Positions 1 through 13,700 of a stretch of DNA of 64,000 nt are shown piece by piece. Made by a program: the position numbers and the translations under genes. Every line of letters begins with the position of its first letter. The stretch's first letter is position 1. The notes beneath the pieces are model-generated. The model was not told the DNA's origin. It did not search any database and saw only the letters and a list, made by a program, of their open reading frames with translations. This DNA comes from Pectinophora gossypiella (lineage: Eukaryota; Arthropoda; Insecta; Lepidoptera; Gelechiidae), in the NCBI RefSeq assembly GCF_024362695.1, contig NC_065415.1:8163438-8227437 (forward strand), in the 5' to 3' direction.

Positions 1-1726
1 ACGCTTACGTCTGGAATTTAAAATATTCATTAGAGGTAGGTACAATCTCTTTCTAGCTTCTGTTTTGAATGAAAATGTATGTTTAGATGTATAGATTCTT
101 TTACTCGTGATTATATCGGAGTAGAAGTGCTTTGCAGTCCAAAACCTCTGTCCGGCAATTTGTTTTGATCTTCAAGGGGAATATTGTTGTCTATCCCCTT
201 ATTTATTTGACTCAACATTTTAAATGGCGTTCTTCAAACAACAAACCCGCTGCGTACATAAAATGCGCTTGAATCGAAAACAGCATCATCGGAGTGTGTT
301 CAAGTGAGGAATGAATCAGCTGTTGGCGCCGCCGCAGGGCGGGGAGCAGTGGGCCAGCCTCGGCACGGTACTGTCGACTCGACGCGTCAGTGCCTCAGTA
401 CCCGGCGACGCCCGCAAGCGATATCGCGTCGCTACGATACACTACTAGTACGTTTATCAACGTGATCTGATACGTGACGTTAATTCAGTGTTCACAACCG
501 AAATACCACTCGCTTTATATTGTACGTGTCTTGCACCTCGCCGAACAAAGGAGCATCAACATCGTTTGTTGCACTGTTTACATGCGTGACGGTGCACTTA
601 ATTGAAAAAAAATATAGAAAGGATAAAATACTTGACAATAGGTAATAAGGTTAATTTCTACCCGGTTCGACGTGATGCGATTTTGAAATTAAAACTAGAC
701 AAATATTCAGTGTTGTCAACATTGAAGTCTGTTATGTGGAATGTCTATTGTGCAAACCGTACGATTTCAAGTTCTACCTGTTTGTTAGTGAATTCCAAAT
801 CAAGTCCCGGTTTCACAAGTCATTTAATCTACCAGCTGATTTGTCATTCATTTGTACGTAGATAGGTATGTTTTTTGTTAAAGTAAACATCTATGTTATT
901 GAACATACGGTTGATTGTTTACTTGCGAGTGCGTTGACTTGTGTAACTCAAAAGAAAAGGAACGAGCTGTAAAACTGTATTATAAATATAATAATGTATT
1001 AACGTCTATGTAATTTGCTATCAAGCTGAATGAGGATAAACACTATTTTCATACTTAGCAATGTTTTATGCGTAATAGTTTAAACAGAAAAGTTTGTGAA
1101 AGGCGACATTGAGTTTAACAATGTCAACAGGAAGACATAGAGGCTAATTTAAAACGCAGTGTGGTGGCGAATTATATCGATTGGCGGGCCTGCTGGCACT
1201 CGCTCCCCCATGCGCCCTGCATCCCGGCCCCTAGTGGAGCCCATTCACTATCACTGTCTACCTACATCCGCACATAGCTCGATACCTACAGCAACACAAG
1301 CTTCTACACAAATAACTTAATCACTTCCACGCACATTCTACAAGGCAATATCGTTCATTATTTGGAAAGATATACAATGTACTCTCTTCAAATGCATCAC
1401 GTCGTTCTCGTATGACACACGTCCGTGTCAGCGGTACATGGCTTAGCCACACCGGTCTGTTTAACCTTGTTACTGTCAAGGATAACCACTCAAACGCTTC
1501 CTGCGACTCGCTAAGTGCGGTGTGCAGGAGCCCTCTTCTCATCTTCTATTAAATTAAATTTGTTTATTTAGATATAAGAGTAAAACGAAGCTCGCTACCG
1601 AGAAACACTTTGACTTTCATTTAGGTATAATCGTGGGCTGTTTTGTAATATAAACAGTGTCGGAACTACGTAAATAAAGTCTAAGAAGCTGAATAGCAGT
1701 TAATTATTGTGTAAGTGTGTTATGCG
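1..1726. other. Upstream region of the NT5C2 gene, probable promoter and 5' UTR
   Basis: No coding exon is recognisable here. A GC- and CpG-rich patch at about 310-440 stands out from the AT-rich surroundings and contains several TCAGT motifs, the arthropod initiator consensus, for example near 387 and 394. A second GC-rich patch lies at about 1170-1240. Either could mark a promoter or non-coding first exon for the gene starting at 1727, but no splice pair was proven. Short open frames in this stretch look like chance. Confidence 0.35.
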
Positions 1727-4700
1727 ATGAGAATACAAGGAATCATGGAAAACGGAACAAATGGAGAATCGGCATCGGAGTTTCTCCCTCCACTGGCGAA
1801 TGGCTCTTCAGCTTACGGAAAAGGAGACAGAACCACAGCCGCCCCAAACGAGTGAGTTACTTTTTACAACTTAAAATTGATCCTTGAATATTTCACGTGA
1901 CGTCGTGAATTATATGCTAAAATCCAATTTGCTCTCGTGTTAAAATGGAATTTGCCCACCTATGACATCATTTATCATTATCAGTTAGTCTCGAGTTTTT
2001 ATCTAAAATCAATCAGTGATTTATAAAAAAATGCGTGCCTATGCAATCCGCACCGTCGTCGTTACTCTTTTACAACTATTTTGCATTGTTGCAGAATATT
2101 TATTAACGAATGCAAGTTGCGTCGTGCGCAATTTAAATACGTCATGTACACGTTTCTGATGACTCTCATCGCAACAATTTGCAAAGTCCACTTCTGCGTG
2201 CACAATATCTAGGGGTGATATTAAGAACTGCGTTAGACGCCCACTTATTCTATGTATTCGAACTATAAATATATTGTTTTTAATATATCACTCGTGTTAT
2301 GTCAACAAGGTTTTGAATAAGTCCCACTCGGTTATATTTCGAGAGTCGCTGCAAAATCTCTGGAATTACACATGTCTACATCGGCATTCGGCATATGTTT
2401 AATACTGGAATTGTGCCATTGCCATATTCTTCAGAAACTTCTGCTTTGCGTATCCGATGGCATCCTTCTACGTTCTTATTAATCTCGACACTTTACTACT
2501 GACGCCAACTAAATCTGGAGCATCTGACGCCAATCCGTAATTCAATTTCGTTACATGTTTCTCGATAAAATTATTACACTTCTTGTAAACTCTGAACGCC
2601 CGGAAAGTAGCAATATACTTTCTATAGCTCCGTGTAAAATCTGCCTTTGTATGCTCACGAAAATTTTGCGGTTCGCATGTATACGATAGGTATGTCGCAT
2701 AATTTCGTTGCGGTTCGTTCATAAAATGCAGTATAAGTTGATTTAGGTCACCGCAACTATATTTTTCAAGGCCTCGTATGAGTTACCGCTTGTTCTAAAA
2801 TGTGTAAAGGATGTTATGAATACGAAACTACTTAGTTGTTTATTCCTATGCTCTAGCTTCTAAGCTAGACGCTATGTCTGCATTGTATAAACAATTTAGG
2901 AGTCGGAAAAATATTGGCGTGATGGCATTGTATGGAATGGAAATTCTGTAGTCGTTCGTGTTTATGGCGTTAGTTCACGCGTGACGTAACTTTATCAATG
3001 TCTATATTTCAATCAAAGTTAGGAACAAGATTGCGTGCTCGCCCTCGATAACGAACGTTGTTGGAGGCGATTAAACTAATCTCGCCAATCACGACTCTGA
3101 CGTGGGAAGAGCCTCAAGAAATAGCGGATAATCAGCTGTGTGCTTGTGGCTTTTACTTTATTTCCTTAGTTCGCACCAAGGCCTTCTATCTAGAATCAAA
3201 ATCTGCTAATTAATGGAAAATATGTCTTGTCTTCCTTATTATCTTTATCAGTGAAGGCCTACATCCTTTTTTCTCTAATACCGCGCTGATGATGTACCTA
3301 TTTACCTAATTTGAATTCTCTTCTATAAGTCTTTGTCATCTTGAGTTTGCTATTCATTCATCGTCTATGTCATCGCAATTGTTTCATAACTTTGTGACAC
3401 AAATTGTTCTAGCAGAATCGTATTGTCTAGGTACGATTAGTCTTTATTGACGCACAGGATATGTATGCGTGGTAGTACCTACTGCCTACGTATCTTAGAT
3501 AGTTTGTTAATCATGTCTGATTAACTTGAAACCTGGAAAATCTGTTTTAAATGTTTAATAAAGGAATATAAGAAATTGTATTGGATATACATTTACATAT
3601 TTATAATCAATTAGAAATGGCTAAATTTCTTATTAAGTAATGATTAATAAGACTTTTTACCATAATTGCGGCATGCTACGAATTGGCTGGTCATTGCGTA
3701 AACTAGTAGGTGGTATAAAATATTCCATAGTTATGTATGGGGTCTAGTTTGTGGAACGGATATAACAACTTTCGCCCCCAGTGGCCGGTTTCACGTCGCG
3801 TGTTTTGTGCCTAGGCACAAAGGTACTTGCAACTAACGTTATAGATTTCCATGTAAAATAGATATAAGTGGCGGTGAAAAATATAAACAGTATGTTTAGG
3901 TATCTAACTACTGCGTCAACAATGAACTACGTCACCTATTTCTAATGTCAGCTGTATTGATGTATGAAAGAGTTATAGAAAGTAGTCACGGTAGGAATCG
4001 TGAATGCAATGTAAACTTTTGTGCATAACGTACGTGTGTTTGACAACAAAAATCCTTTTCTTAACTTCCATAAAATGCTCGATAACAAACTAAGTTAAGA
4101 TGAGACTCGAGAATACTTTCATGAGTTGATCACGTTACTCAAATAGATTACATTACATCCCGGAAGGATGATTCACTTTATAAAACTTAATCCGGGATTA
4201 CTTTGTTTAATCCACGCTCTAAAAATAGTAAATTCTAGAAATAGTCTCGAGTTCTCTGATAAAATGTTAAACTTAGCTCAAAGTCGAATTATTTTAGTTG
4301 TGACCTTTACAACCCGGTAACAGACATAGTCAAAGGGTAAACAGTGAAAGGTTTTATGAATGTGAAGTGGGTAGGATATCTCCCTACCAGTCGCATTTTC
4401 AGATAGTGAAATGAGAGTCAAGTGGCACACGCGATAAAATATTATCTTCAGTACCAACCAGGTGTACCTATAACCTTCTTTTTTGAAGTCGGTGAAAAAT
4501 ATCAGAATAGGTTTTCTATTCGTCATTCCTCGATCAGAGCATGGTTAGGTGCAATAAATTTTCATATTTTCACATGTTATCTAGTAAATAAATACTAACG
4601 AGTACCTATATTAGCTACAAACCCAAGTTTTGATCGATGTAGCATGGCTCTAATAAGAACGCTACTAAGGTTAAAATTCAGGCGGTATGCGATCCTTAGA

Positions 4701-7700
4701 TAATTCTTATTTGAATGATATCGACCGTAAGACGAAGACTCAACGATGCTCAAAGAGCTTGGCAAGAGAGGCTCAGGAGGCGGGTCTGCAATACTCGTTC
4801 GGATTTATATCTGCGTTTCTATTATGTCACAGACTAAACGCTATTTGTTTATTGGGCATGGAAACTCAATTCAAGACAATGACAATGATACTGCATTGTC
4901 GGCTTTTAAAAATGTATCTGTCATGTGTTATTTGCACTGTGGTTATTTTCATTTTGTATGAAAAGCGATGACAAATTAGGAATGTTATAATAAATAAATA
5001 TAATAGAAAGCCAATAGAAATCGAACGCCCGCTCACCTCGAGTTATATCTACCTACTTATTAAAAATTATGAAGAAAGTATCATTGTCTCAACATAAAAT
5101 TGAATTTCCTATTTCCAGAATCTTCGTGAACAGATCGCTACATTTAGAAAATGTCAAATTTTACGGTTTTGATATGGACTACACATTGGCTGGTAAGTTA
5201 TATTCAGTGTGTTCTTAATTCATTAACGTTAGAAGTTGATATGTTTCTTTTCTAAGCGCCCAGCGCCAAGTAGAAAATGTGTTAACAATCTCTTAGTATC
5301 TATACCTATTTATTATCCATTGGAAATAAAAGGACACTCTAGTACAGATCAAGTACTTCATCTAAACTTCGTTGGCTAGTGACGCCTGTTAGGAGTACTG
5401 CTCTTGCGGTAAAACTAGTACTATGTTATAAACTTATAACTTCTCTAATAATCTAGGCTCGTCTTACGAACTTAGTTCCATTCGGTGTGGCTGTTGCCAT
5501 TTAATATTATCAAAAGAACGAGGTACGTAAAAGTTGTTTTCTTTACAGAGTACAAATCTCCACAGTATGAGAACCTAGGCTTCAATTTAACCAAACAGAG
5601 ATTAGTAGAAAAAGGCTACCCGCGCGAGATATTAGAGTTTGAATATGACCCGTCTTTTCCAGTCAGGTGAGTTACTTTTGTTATGATTGAAACTATTGAA
5701 CGTGAAATAAAGATTATTGAAATAACTGGTTCTTGTAAATCTACTATTATAAACCATTATATACGCTCACGTTATTCTAACAGAAAAGGTGAGGTGTGGA
5801 TACTTAGTTCATCTTGCGATGGATGTACTTTTGACTACCCCAATTTGGATGTACTCGTAACGATAATTATATAATATTATCGTACTTGGCATTAGTGAAT
5901 GATGATGGACAATATCTAATGGTATAATTTGTTTTTCAGAGGGCTATGGTTTGACACTTTATACGGTAACCTGTTGAAAGTAGACGCCTATGGCAACATC
6001 CTAGTTTGTGTTCATGGATTTGAATTCCTGAAACAGTAAGTAATCAGTTTTAATGGTCTTTTATTTAACCACCCTTAATGGTTCAATGAGGAAGAGTAAG
6101 CATCATTCTAGCGTTGACGTCAAACTATAGTAGACTTTGAAGACTTCGATAGTATCGATAGACTGTCGATCGGCAAAACTAAACCATACCAACTTCCCTT
6201 GCAGAGATGAGACCTATGTCTGCACTGTAGAATGCCTTTAGACTGTTTTAACTAATTCTATGCTTGTGGAATGGGTGCTAATCGTGGTTTTCTTTTCAGT
6301 TCACAAGTATACGAGTTGTATCCAAACAAGTTTTTGACATTAGACGAATCCAGGGTCTACGTCTTGAACACACTGTTCAACTTGCCTGAGACGTATTTGA
6401 TAGCGTGCCTCATAGATTTCTTCACTAACTCCCCACAGTATACGAGGTAAGACTTACTAAACATTTTTATATTTGCTACCTCTAGTAACCACTACGGAAT
6501 GGATTAAAAAAGCAAATTGTTTACCGACTGTTGGCAGAAAATTTAGACAGAGTTTTATTACGACAGCTGCTCAAATAAAATACAGTAAATCGAATGATAA
6601 ATTTCCTCTTTTAGCCTGGTTGAAAGTACTTTCAATAACAAATATATTCGTACTTTTATATAAGATTATTTAAATTGAAAATGCGTTGTTAGTCATAAGC
6701 GATTTGGCGTTAAGCACTTACGTCTGCTATTGCGTAATGTGGCATACGTTGTTAATTGTTAGGTAACTTAAACCAAAACACAAGTATTTGTTTTGTCTGG
6801 CAAAATGTATGAGTCTGCAGAGTAATTAGAGTCTACCCCTCATTTAATATGGAATGAAAGCCCTAAAATACAGCCAAACAATACCTAACTCAACGCCAGC
6901 ACGAAACGCGTTATGTAAATCGCTTTATGGCTCATAAACTTAGGCCGTATTGTTACCTATACCGACCCGTGTTAAGTAGGTATTATTGTGATCGTTTCAC
7001 TAATGTTATTTATCGAATTCTTTTCTAGGAATAATAAACTCAAATATGTGTGGCTTTGCTTTGTTTGACGCGTAAATTTACGTGTAAATAGGTTTCATGG
7101 TAGGTATTTATTTAGATTCGTCTATATGATTATTGATTGACTGTTGATGAAACACGTCGGTTCATTCAACTATTATAATCTGTATTATTATGTACTTACT
7201 TATTGTGTTTCAGTAGGTATCTGCATATATGAACTGATGCATATCTATGTTTACGATAGGGCTGAGTGCCCTCAATCGATAACGTGCATAATTAATAGCT
7301 TTTACTCTTTTAATGTCAATATTTGCATACTAAGTCTTTGACAATAATGACGTGTTGATAGTTGATAGCAGATTTATTAGCAGATTTAGCAAAGTCGAAT
7401 CGAACATACACAATACTTTAAGCAACTATAAAACGAAGCCAACTGTCACCCGCGGTTTATGAAAATTCTATTTATAACGACGACGCTAAATATGGAAGGG
7501 GCTTACAAACATTCCGATATACTTTTCTGTCGTCCTGTCTACTAATACGACAAGTCAAACCTTCGGATTAGGTTTGTAATCGTATGACATCATTTCAGGG
7601 AAAAGTCGGGGGTAAGATGTGGTGACTTGGCGATGTCATTCAAATCCATCTTCCAAGATGTGAGAAACGCCGTCGACTACGTCCACATTCACGGTGACCT

Positions 7701-10700
7701 CAAGTCCAAGACCATTGAGAATCTGGACCTTTACTTGAAGAAGGACGAGCGGCTGCCGATGTTCCTGTCAAGGATACGAGAGAGCGGAGCCAAGCTGTTT
7801 ATCCTCACGAACAGCGAGTACAACTTCACCGATAAGATTATGAGCTATTTATTCGACTTCCCCCACGGCGCTAAGGTGAGCTAATTTATTCAAATCACGC
7901 GCACCTCTGTCGTAGATCTTCACTAGCGGTACATTTTCAAATGTAAACTACAGCGCAAGCGAGAGTGAAAGTACAATGCAATCGAATCGACCCTGGCTGA
8001 TTCTTTATCATTATACTTTTTTTTTTCTAAACAAATGAATTAGATTTTTGAACAATTTAAATCTCGGTTTTCAGTTCCAATTCGATCCCGATGAAAGAAA
8101 CACGACAGATCCACGACATAACTCTGCAAGTTTACACATTGAAGTCGCATGAGAGTGGATTTTTCAATTTCTGCTTGACATAGTGTTTAGATACGGTCGT
8201 TGTAAGATGTACTGTGTGAGCTGACGCTTTTATCAATAATTGTTGAAAAATCGACTCCTATGTGTGACCACCGTAGAGTAGTTCAAGCAGTTTGCATACG
8301 CATGTGAAAATTGGAGAAATCATACTATGCTGCATTGAGTCTGACCCCCGAATACCATTCTAACGTCGTCATATAGTTTGAAGAGCGAACCATTTACGTG
8401 TAGTACCTTACATTTACATTTGATGGTTGGGACGATAGCAGCTGTGTACATATGGATATTGTGTCGGAAATCGTGTGTGTCACCTACTAATTTAGTTCTT
8501 TATAAACTAAATATAGGATTGCTTTTCAGCCTGGCGAGCCTCATAGGAACTGGAAGACATATTTCGACTGGATCGTAGTGGACGCGAAGAAGCCCCTGTT
8601 CTTCGGCGAAGGCACCATCCTGCGGCAGGTGGACACCAAGACCGGAGCGTTGAAGATGGGACATCATGTCGGGCCCCTACACGAGGGGCTGGTCTACTCT
8701 GGTGGTGAGTGGAGGAAATATTCTTTACTTATTTAGCCTTAATTTAGTGGTGTTTGTCACTCATGACAATTAATATTACATGCGATCTGATTTATGTTGT
8801 TATTGTTTAATCCGTATTCACATAGCATCATAGCTATACGCAGGGGTATACACACCTATTCGCCAGCCATATTTAATTCCCATGTAATAGGAGGCGAGCC
8901 TATTGCCATTAACCGGGCACAAATGCAAGGAAGTATTTTCAAAATTTTTAAGCTAACTTATTACATGAATTAAATTCTAAAATAAAATATTTTATAAGTA
9001 CAATGGTGCTGATTCCAGTACACACCATCTAATTTAATTTTAAGTTATACCTGTAATTTTCTTATCCGCCGAAAAAGAAAGGGACGTGTAATATTCAATT
9101 TTAGGCAGCAATTTAAAAATACTCTCCTAAACAGAATTAAGTTGACAGCTCACGTCAAACGGGTTGCATATCAGCGAGATGCCATTTTAATCGGCTGGGT
9201 TATTCATTCGTTTTAAAATTAACAGTTGACAATCATCCCTTTCCTTTGCGGGGGATAAGAAAATGACGGGTATAACTTAAAATAAAATTAGATAGTGTTT
9301 ACTGGAATCGTGGCCAATATAAGTTTGTTTTGCTTTAAAATTGAAATAATCCGATAACGTCAACCTATCATTAGGGTTTATAGCCCTACACAATAGGTAT
9401 ATATTATGATTGGCGTGTAAGACGTCGCATTGTGCTGCAAATAGAGTCATGTATTTACGAATGTCAATAGAGGGCGGATATTATTGCATTATAGCAAGTA
9501 ACAATAGCATGTCTTTAATGATGTAATGTAACAATCAATTGGGTGCGGCAACTAAACGTGATGTTTACGATCTATGTTATTATCCTCGTTACTTTTATGA
9601 GCAATAAATAAGCAATTCGTCCCTGACGTCGCAAAGTGACGTATCTCAATTTTTTGGCGGATCTGATTTGCACCTTATGTTATTGTCAATAAGACACAAA
9701 TTATTTTAGCAGAAAATTGCAGATACGTCCGTTTGCGACGTCAGCGACGAATTGTCGGTCGACGAGATAGATTTGAATACCTAAACCTCGAAGCAATTTA
9801 TTTGTACATAGAAAATGCAAAGTTACTTCAAAATAATAATTTGTAAGGCACATAAGGGTGAATATCAAAATGTGTCAAGTTTGTTGGCGACTGTCATATA
9901 ATTTTTTCGTGAAAAATTGGGGAAATTAGGAATTGAAAAATTCCTTTTTCATGTCGGAACCGAGGATCCTTTTGGATCTTTTTCATGTCGGAACCCAATT
10001 TTTCACGAAAAAATAATATGAAATTTCGCCACCAAACTTGAAATTTTGAGATTCACCCATAAAGTATCTCTGAAGGGGTGGCAATGGTGAATGGTGAGAG
10101 ATGATTCAGGTCATCAGTTTGAGTTGATACCAAGTAGAATTTTCCATTGCAAAAGTATGGAACGGAAAATAATTAAAAAAAAAACACAACAATTTCATGA
10201 ATTTTCCGACAGGAAAATCCACTTGATATCAACTCAGAATCATGGTCTGAATCATCCCCCTCAGTATTTGTTACGATGTCACTAACACCCTGTATGCACC
10301 TACTTCTCGCCAGCAATGTTTTAGTCTCATGTAGGGAGCGAGCTTATTGAGCTTATCTATGATCCAAACATGAATTCAAACTCATAACGTCTAATTCAGT
10401 GTCTTTAGTCTTTAAAGCCCAAGCCGAGACCCGAACCTGTGACACTACGATGTAATTTACGCGTTCACCGTACAGGGTTATCACTTTGGAATTTATTTTC
10501 TTTATTTATTTATTTATTAGATAGCTATACCAACAGTACACATATTGTTAAGTTATAAAATGCAAGTCTTAAATTAGTTTTTGTATATGTGCCCCAATTA
10601 CACACTGCATTCACAATTACAACAACAAAACGTATATATCTAGGTGTATATAATTATGTATACAACTTAAACAGAAATTATCTTGCCTTCAATACATCTA

Positions 10701-13700
10701 TAAAGCGTTAGTTCGCTTCTGCGAAATGTCCGATAAGTGAGTAGTTAAGTTAATTTTGTCTTTTTGTCGTATACAACGTGGCATTAGAGAATACGTTTTT
10801 TGCTAAGTCACGTTGGTATTCATGATCATTATGAGTACATAATGAAGCTATTAGCATTGACCAAAGAGATGTCCTTATAAAAGGTTCAGTACGGTCTACT
10901 CTGAACCGACGTGCGTGTATGAAACGATTGATGAATGTGTAGGAAGCAAAGGGAAGTGTGTCAGGATCGAAGCAAATGGAATTCCATAGTCTCTGCTTAC
11001 CCCGATGGGAAATAGGCGTGAGTTTATGTGTGTATGAAGCTATTAGAATGATACTATATGAATGACATTTTCACTTAGTTAATATAGCAATGTGGAAGAT
11101 TCCTCTAGCGCAAGTCAATAACATTGATAACGGTTGCCTGTCTCAGCTTATCACTATCAATTTGTATTGGTAGTAATACGACACTCCAAGAATTAACGAG
11201 ATAAGAGGGGAATTTAAATGCGCAACTATCAGCAAATAGCTATTGCATGATCCAATCAGTCATAATTTGTCAAACTTCTCGTATTCAATTATGAAGTTCA
11301 AAGCATCGATATAAAACTTGCCGTGAACCGTGGTACATAGCTCAGTTGGTAGAACGCTTGCCTCTCACTTTGAGGTTCGAATCCAGCACAGGCATAAACC
11401 AATTATTGTCGAATTTGTTTTCAAATTCATATTATTCATTTGGATCATAAATGATTGGTGAAGGAAAACATCGTGAGGAGAACCACATTCACGAGAAATG
11501 CATTTTTGGAGGTATGTGGCCTAACCTGATTGGGATGGTTTTCCCTTCGCGGGTTGGACGGTGAGACAGGCAGTCGCTTCTGTATAAAACCGGACCTGTC
11601 AAATCTTGAGGTTAGGTAAGCGGACCCTATGAAAAACGGGATAATGCTGGAGATGATGAAAGCATCGATATAAAATACTAAGTATGTTAGCTATCGAAGA
11701 AAAAATTGATAAGTAGAATGATAAATATAAGGGTAATAAACTATGAATATCAGGATAGATATCTGCTACGTGTTGCGCATAATAGTAATAAAGCGCAAAT
11801 CTAGCGACAGATAAACAGATGTTTATCACTAAATGACGTGTGATAGATAATAATGAGCTAGTTTTCTGTGAATGTGGTTATGTAAATACCTTCTACAGTC
11901 TTTTTAACGTAGCATGCTTAGACTGACATATCTTCTGTCTCTTTCGTACAAAGCTGTATACATGCCGGGTCTGCATGACAACCACGCCACGCGCGGCGCC
12001 AATTATATTGAGCGCTTCGACCAATAAACGATACGAATGCTATCTATGTAGATGGACGTCAAACGGCTATTGGTCGAAGGCCTCGATATAATTACTGTAG
12101 TGCGATAGAGACATATTTGCACTAGGCGATGTGCTTCGCGCTAGGATGTCATTATAATCCTACTACGTTAAAAGAGTTATACCTGTTATTCCATTTAACG
12201 CTCTCATTTTGCATTTAAATATGCTGTTAGAGGGCCTAATTATAATAATCACCTACCTAGCATATATTTTTTTGCCCTGATTAATCAGGGATATCATATT
12301 GGCTGTGTGGGACCGCAGGATGCCACAGCTGTTTATGTTATGTTATCACTTTCATGACTTCGGTAATAGTCCACAGAGCTCCACATAGCTTGGCACAGAT
12401 AGCTAGGTATATTGAAAGTACTTGTTTGTGTTTTTTTCTTTTTAGCATTACGCGGTTTGCGTATTTGTTACTGACGTCATTACTTATACATATAGTTCTT
12501 CTTGATTTATCAAGCTAGATTTAGCAAGTAGTAGGTACGTAATCGGAAGTTATCGTGGTTACTTTACTTTTAATATATTAAAACCAAAAAGTCTCTGCTT
12601 ACTCCGGTGCAACAGACGTGAGTTTATGTATTAAAAAAAACTTCTACGATGTAAGATTTTAAAAACACCAAATTTTCAGGCTCATGTGACGTGTTCACCG
12701 AATTAATCGGCGCAAAAGGCAAGGACGTGCTATACATCGGAGATCACATATTCGGAGACATCCTCAAGTCGAAGAAGATTGGCGGCTGGCGCACGTTCCT
12801 GATCGTTCCAGAGCTGGTGCAGGAGCTACACGTGTGGACGGACAAGTGCCAGTTGTTCACGCAGCTGCAGACCTTGGACGTGCAGCTGGGAGACATGTAC
12901 AGGTCAGTCGGCATCTTAATACTCTATTTGCATCGGTGAACGGAAATAAACATGGAATCAATCTTGTGGCACAAAATGACTCAACGAAAATCGTACCGTG
13001 GAGAGCAGGCCTTCAGAATAATACCGACATATAGCCTTTATTGCTGTGGTATAAAAATGTAAACCGACACACGCTTTTTGTCACATCGGAGGTATGTAAC
13101 CTAATCTGTATTGGGCTGGTTTTCCCTTCTCGGGTTGGAACGTCAGACAGGCAGTCGCTTCTGTAAAACATCGGATCTGTCATATCTTCAGGTTAGGTAA
13201 GCGGACCCAGTGAAAACGGGATAACGCTAGGGAGATATTGATGATGATAGTAGCAAGTGACGTTTACTCCTTAGTTTAAACTTGTGTGTAGACAAAAAGT
13301 AATTACTAATAAACCGGTATTCAGACAGGTAGTCGCTTCTGTGGACCCTGTGAAAAACGAGATAAAGTTGTGGAGGTGATGATAAAATTAGCTATTGTAA
13401 CTCTGTGTTAACTGTGAATTGATAAATGTTCTCAAATATATTAGGCGACTGGAGGGTAGAATAGTAAAGACGTAATTTAAACAATAATTAATGACTTTTA
13501 TAGGTATTAGCTTTCTTTTGAAAGGGAAAATTTGTTTACTCACTTGTTATATTACATTATGTTAAGTATGTTTTTAAACCATACCTATACTTTTAAGTTA
13601 TGTTTTATTTTTCTTTATTACAGAGACCTGGACTCAAGTACGAAGGAAAAGCCCGACATTTCCAAGTTGCGCGCGTCGATCCGCGACGTGACGCACAAGA

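Noticed and set aside
11332..11400. tRNA gene
   Set aside because: It is the head of SINE-B with a target duplication flanking the whole 342-bp element, and its acceptor stem does not pair.
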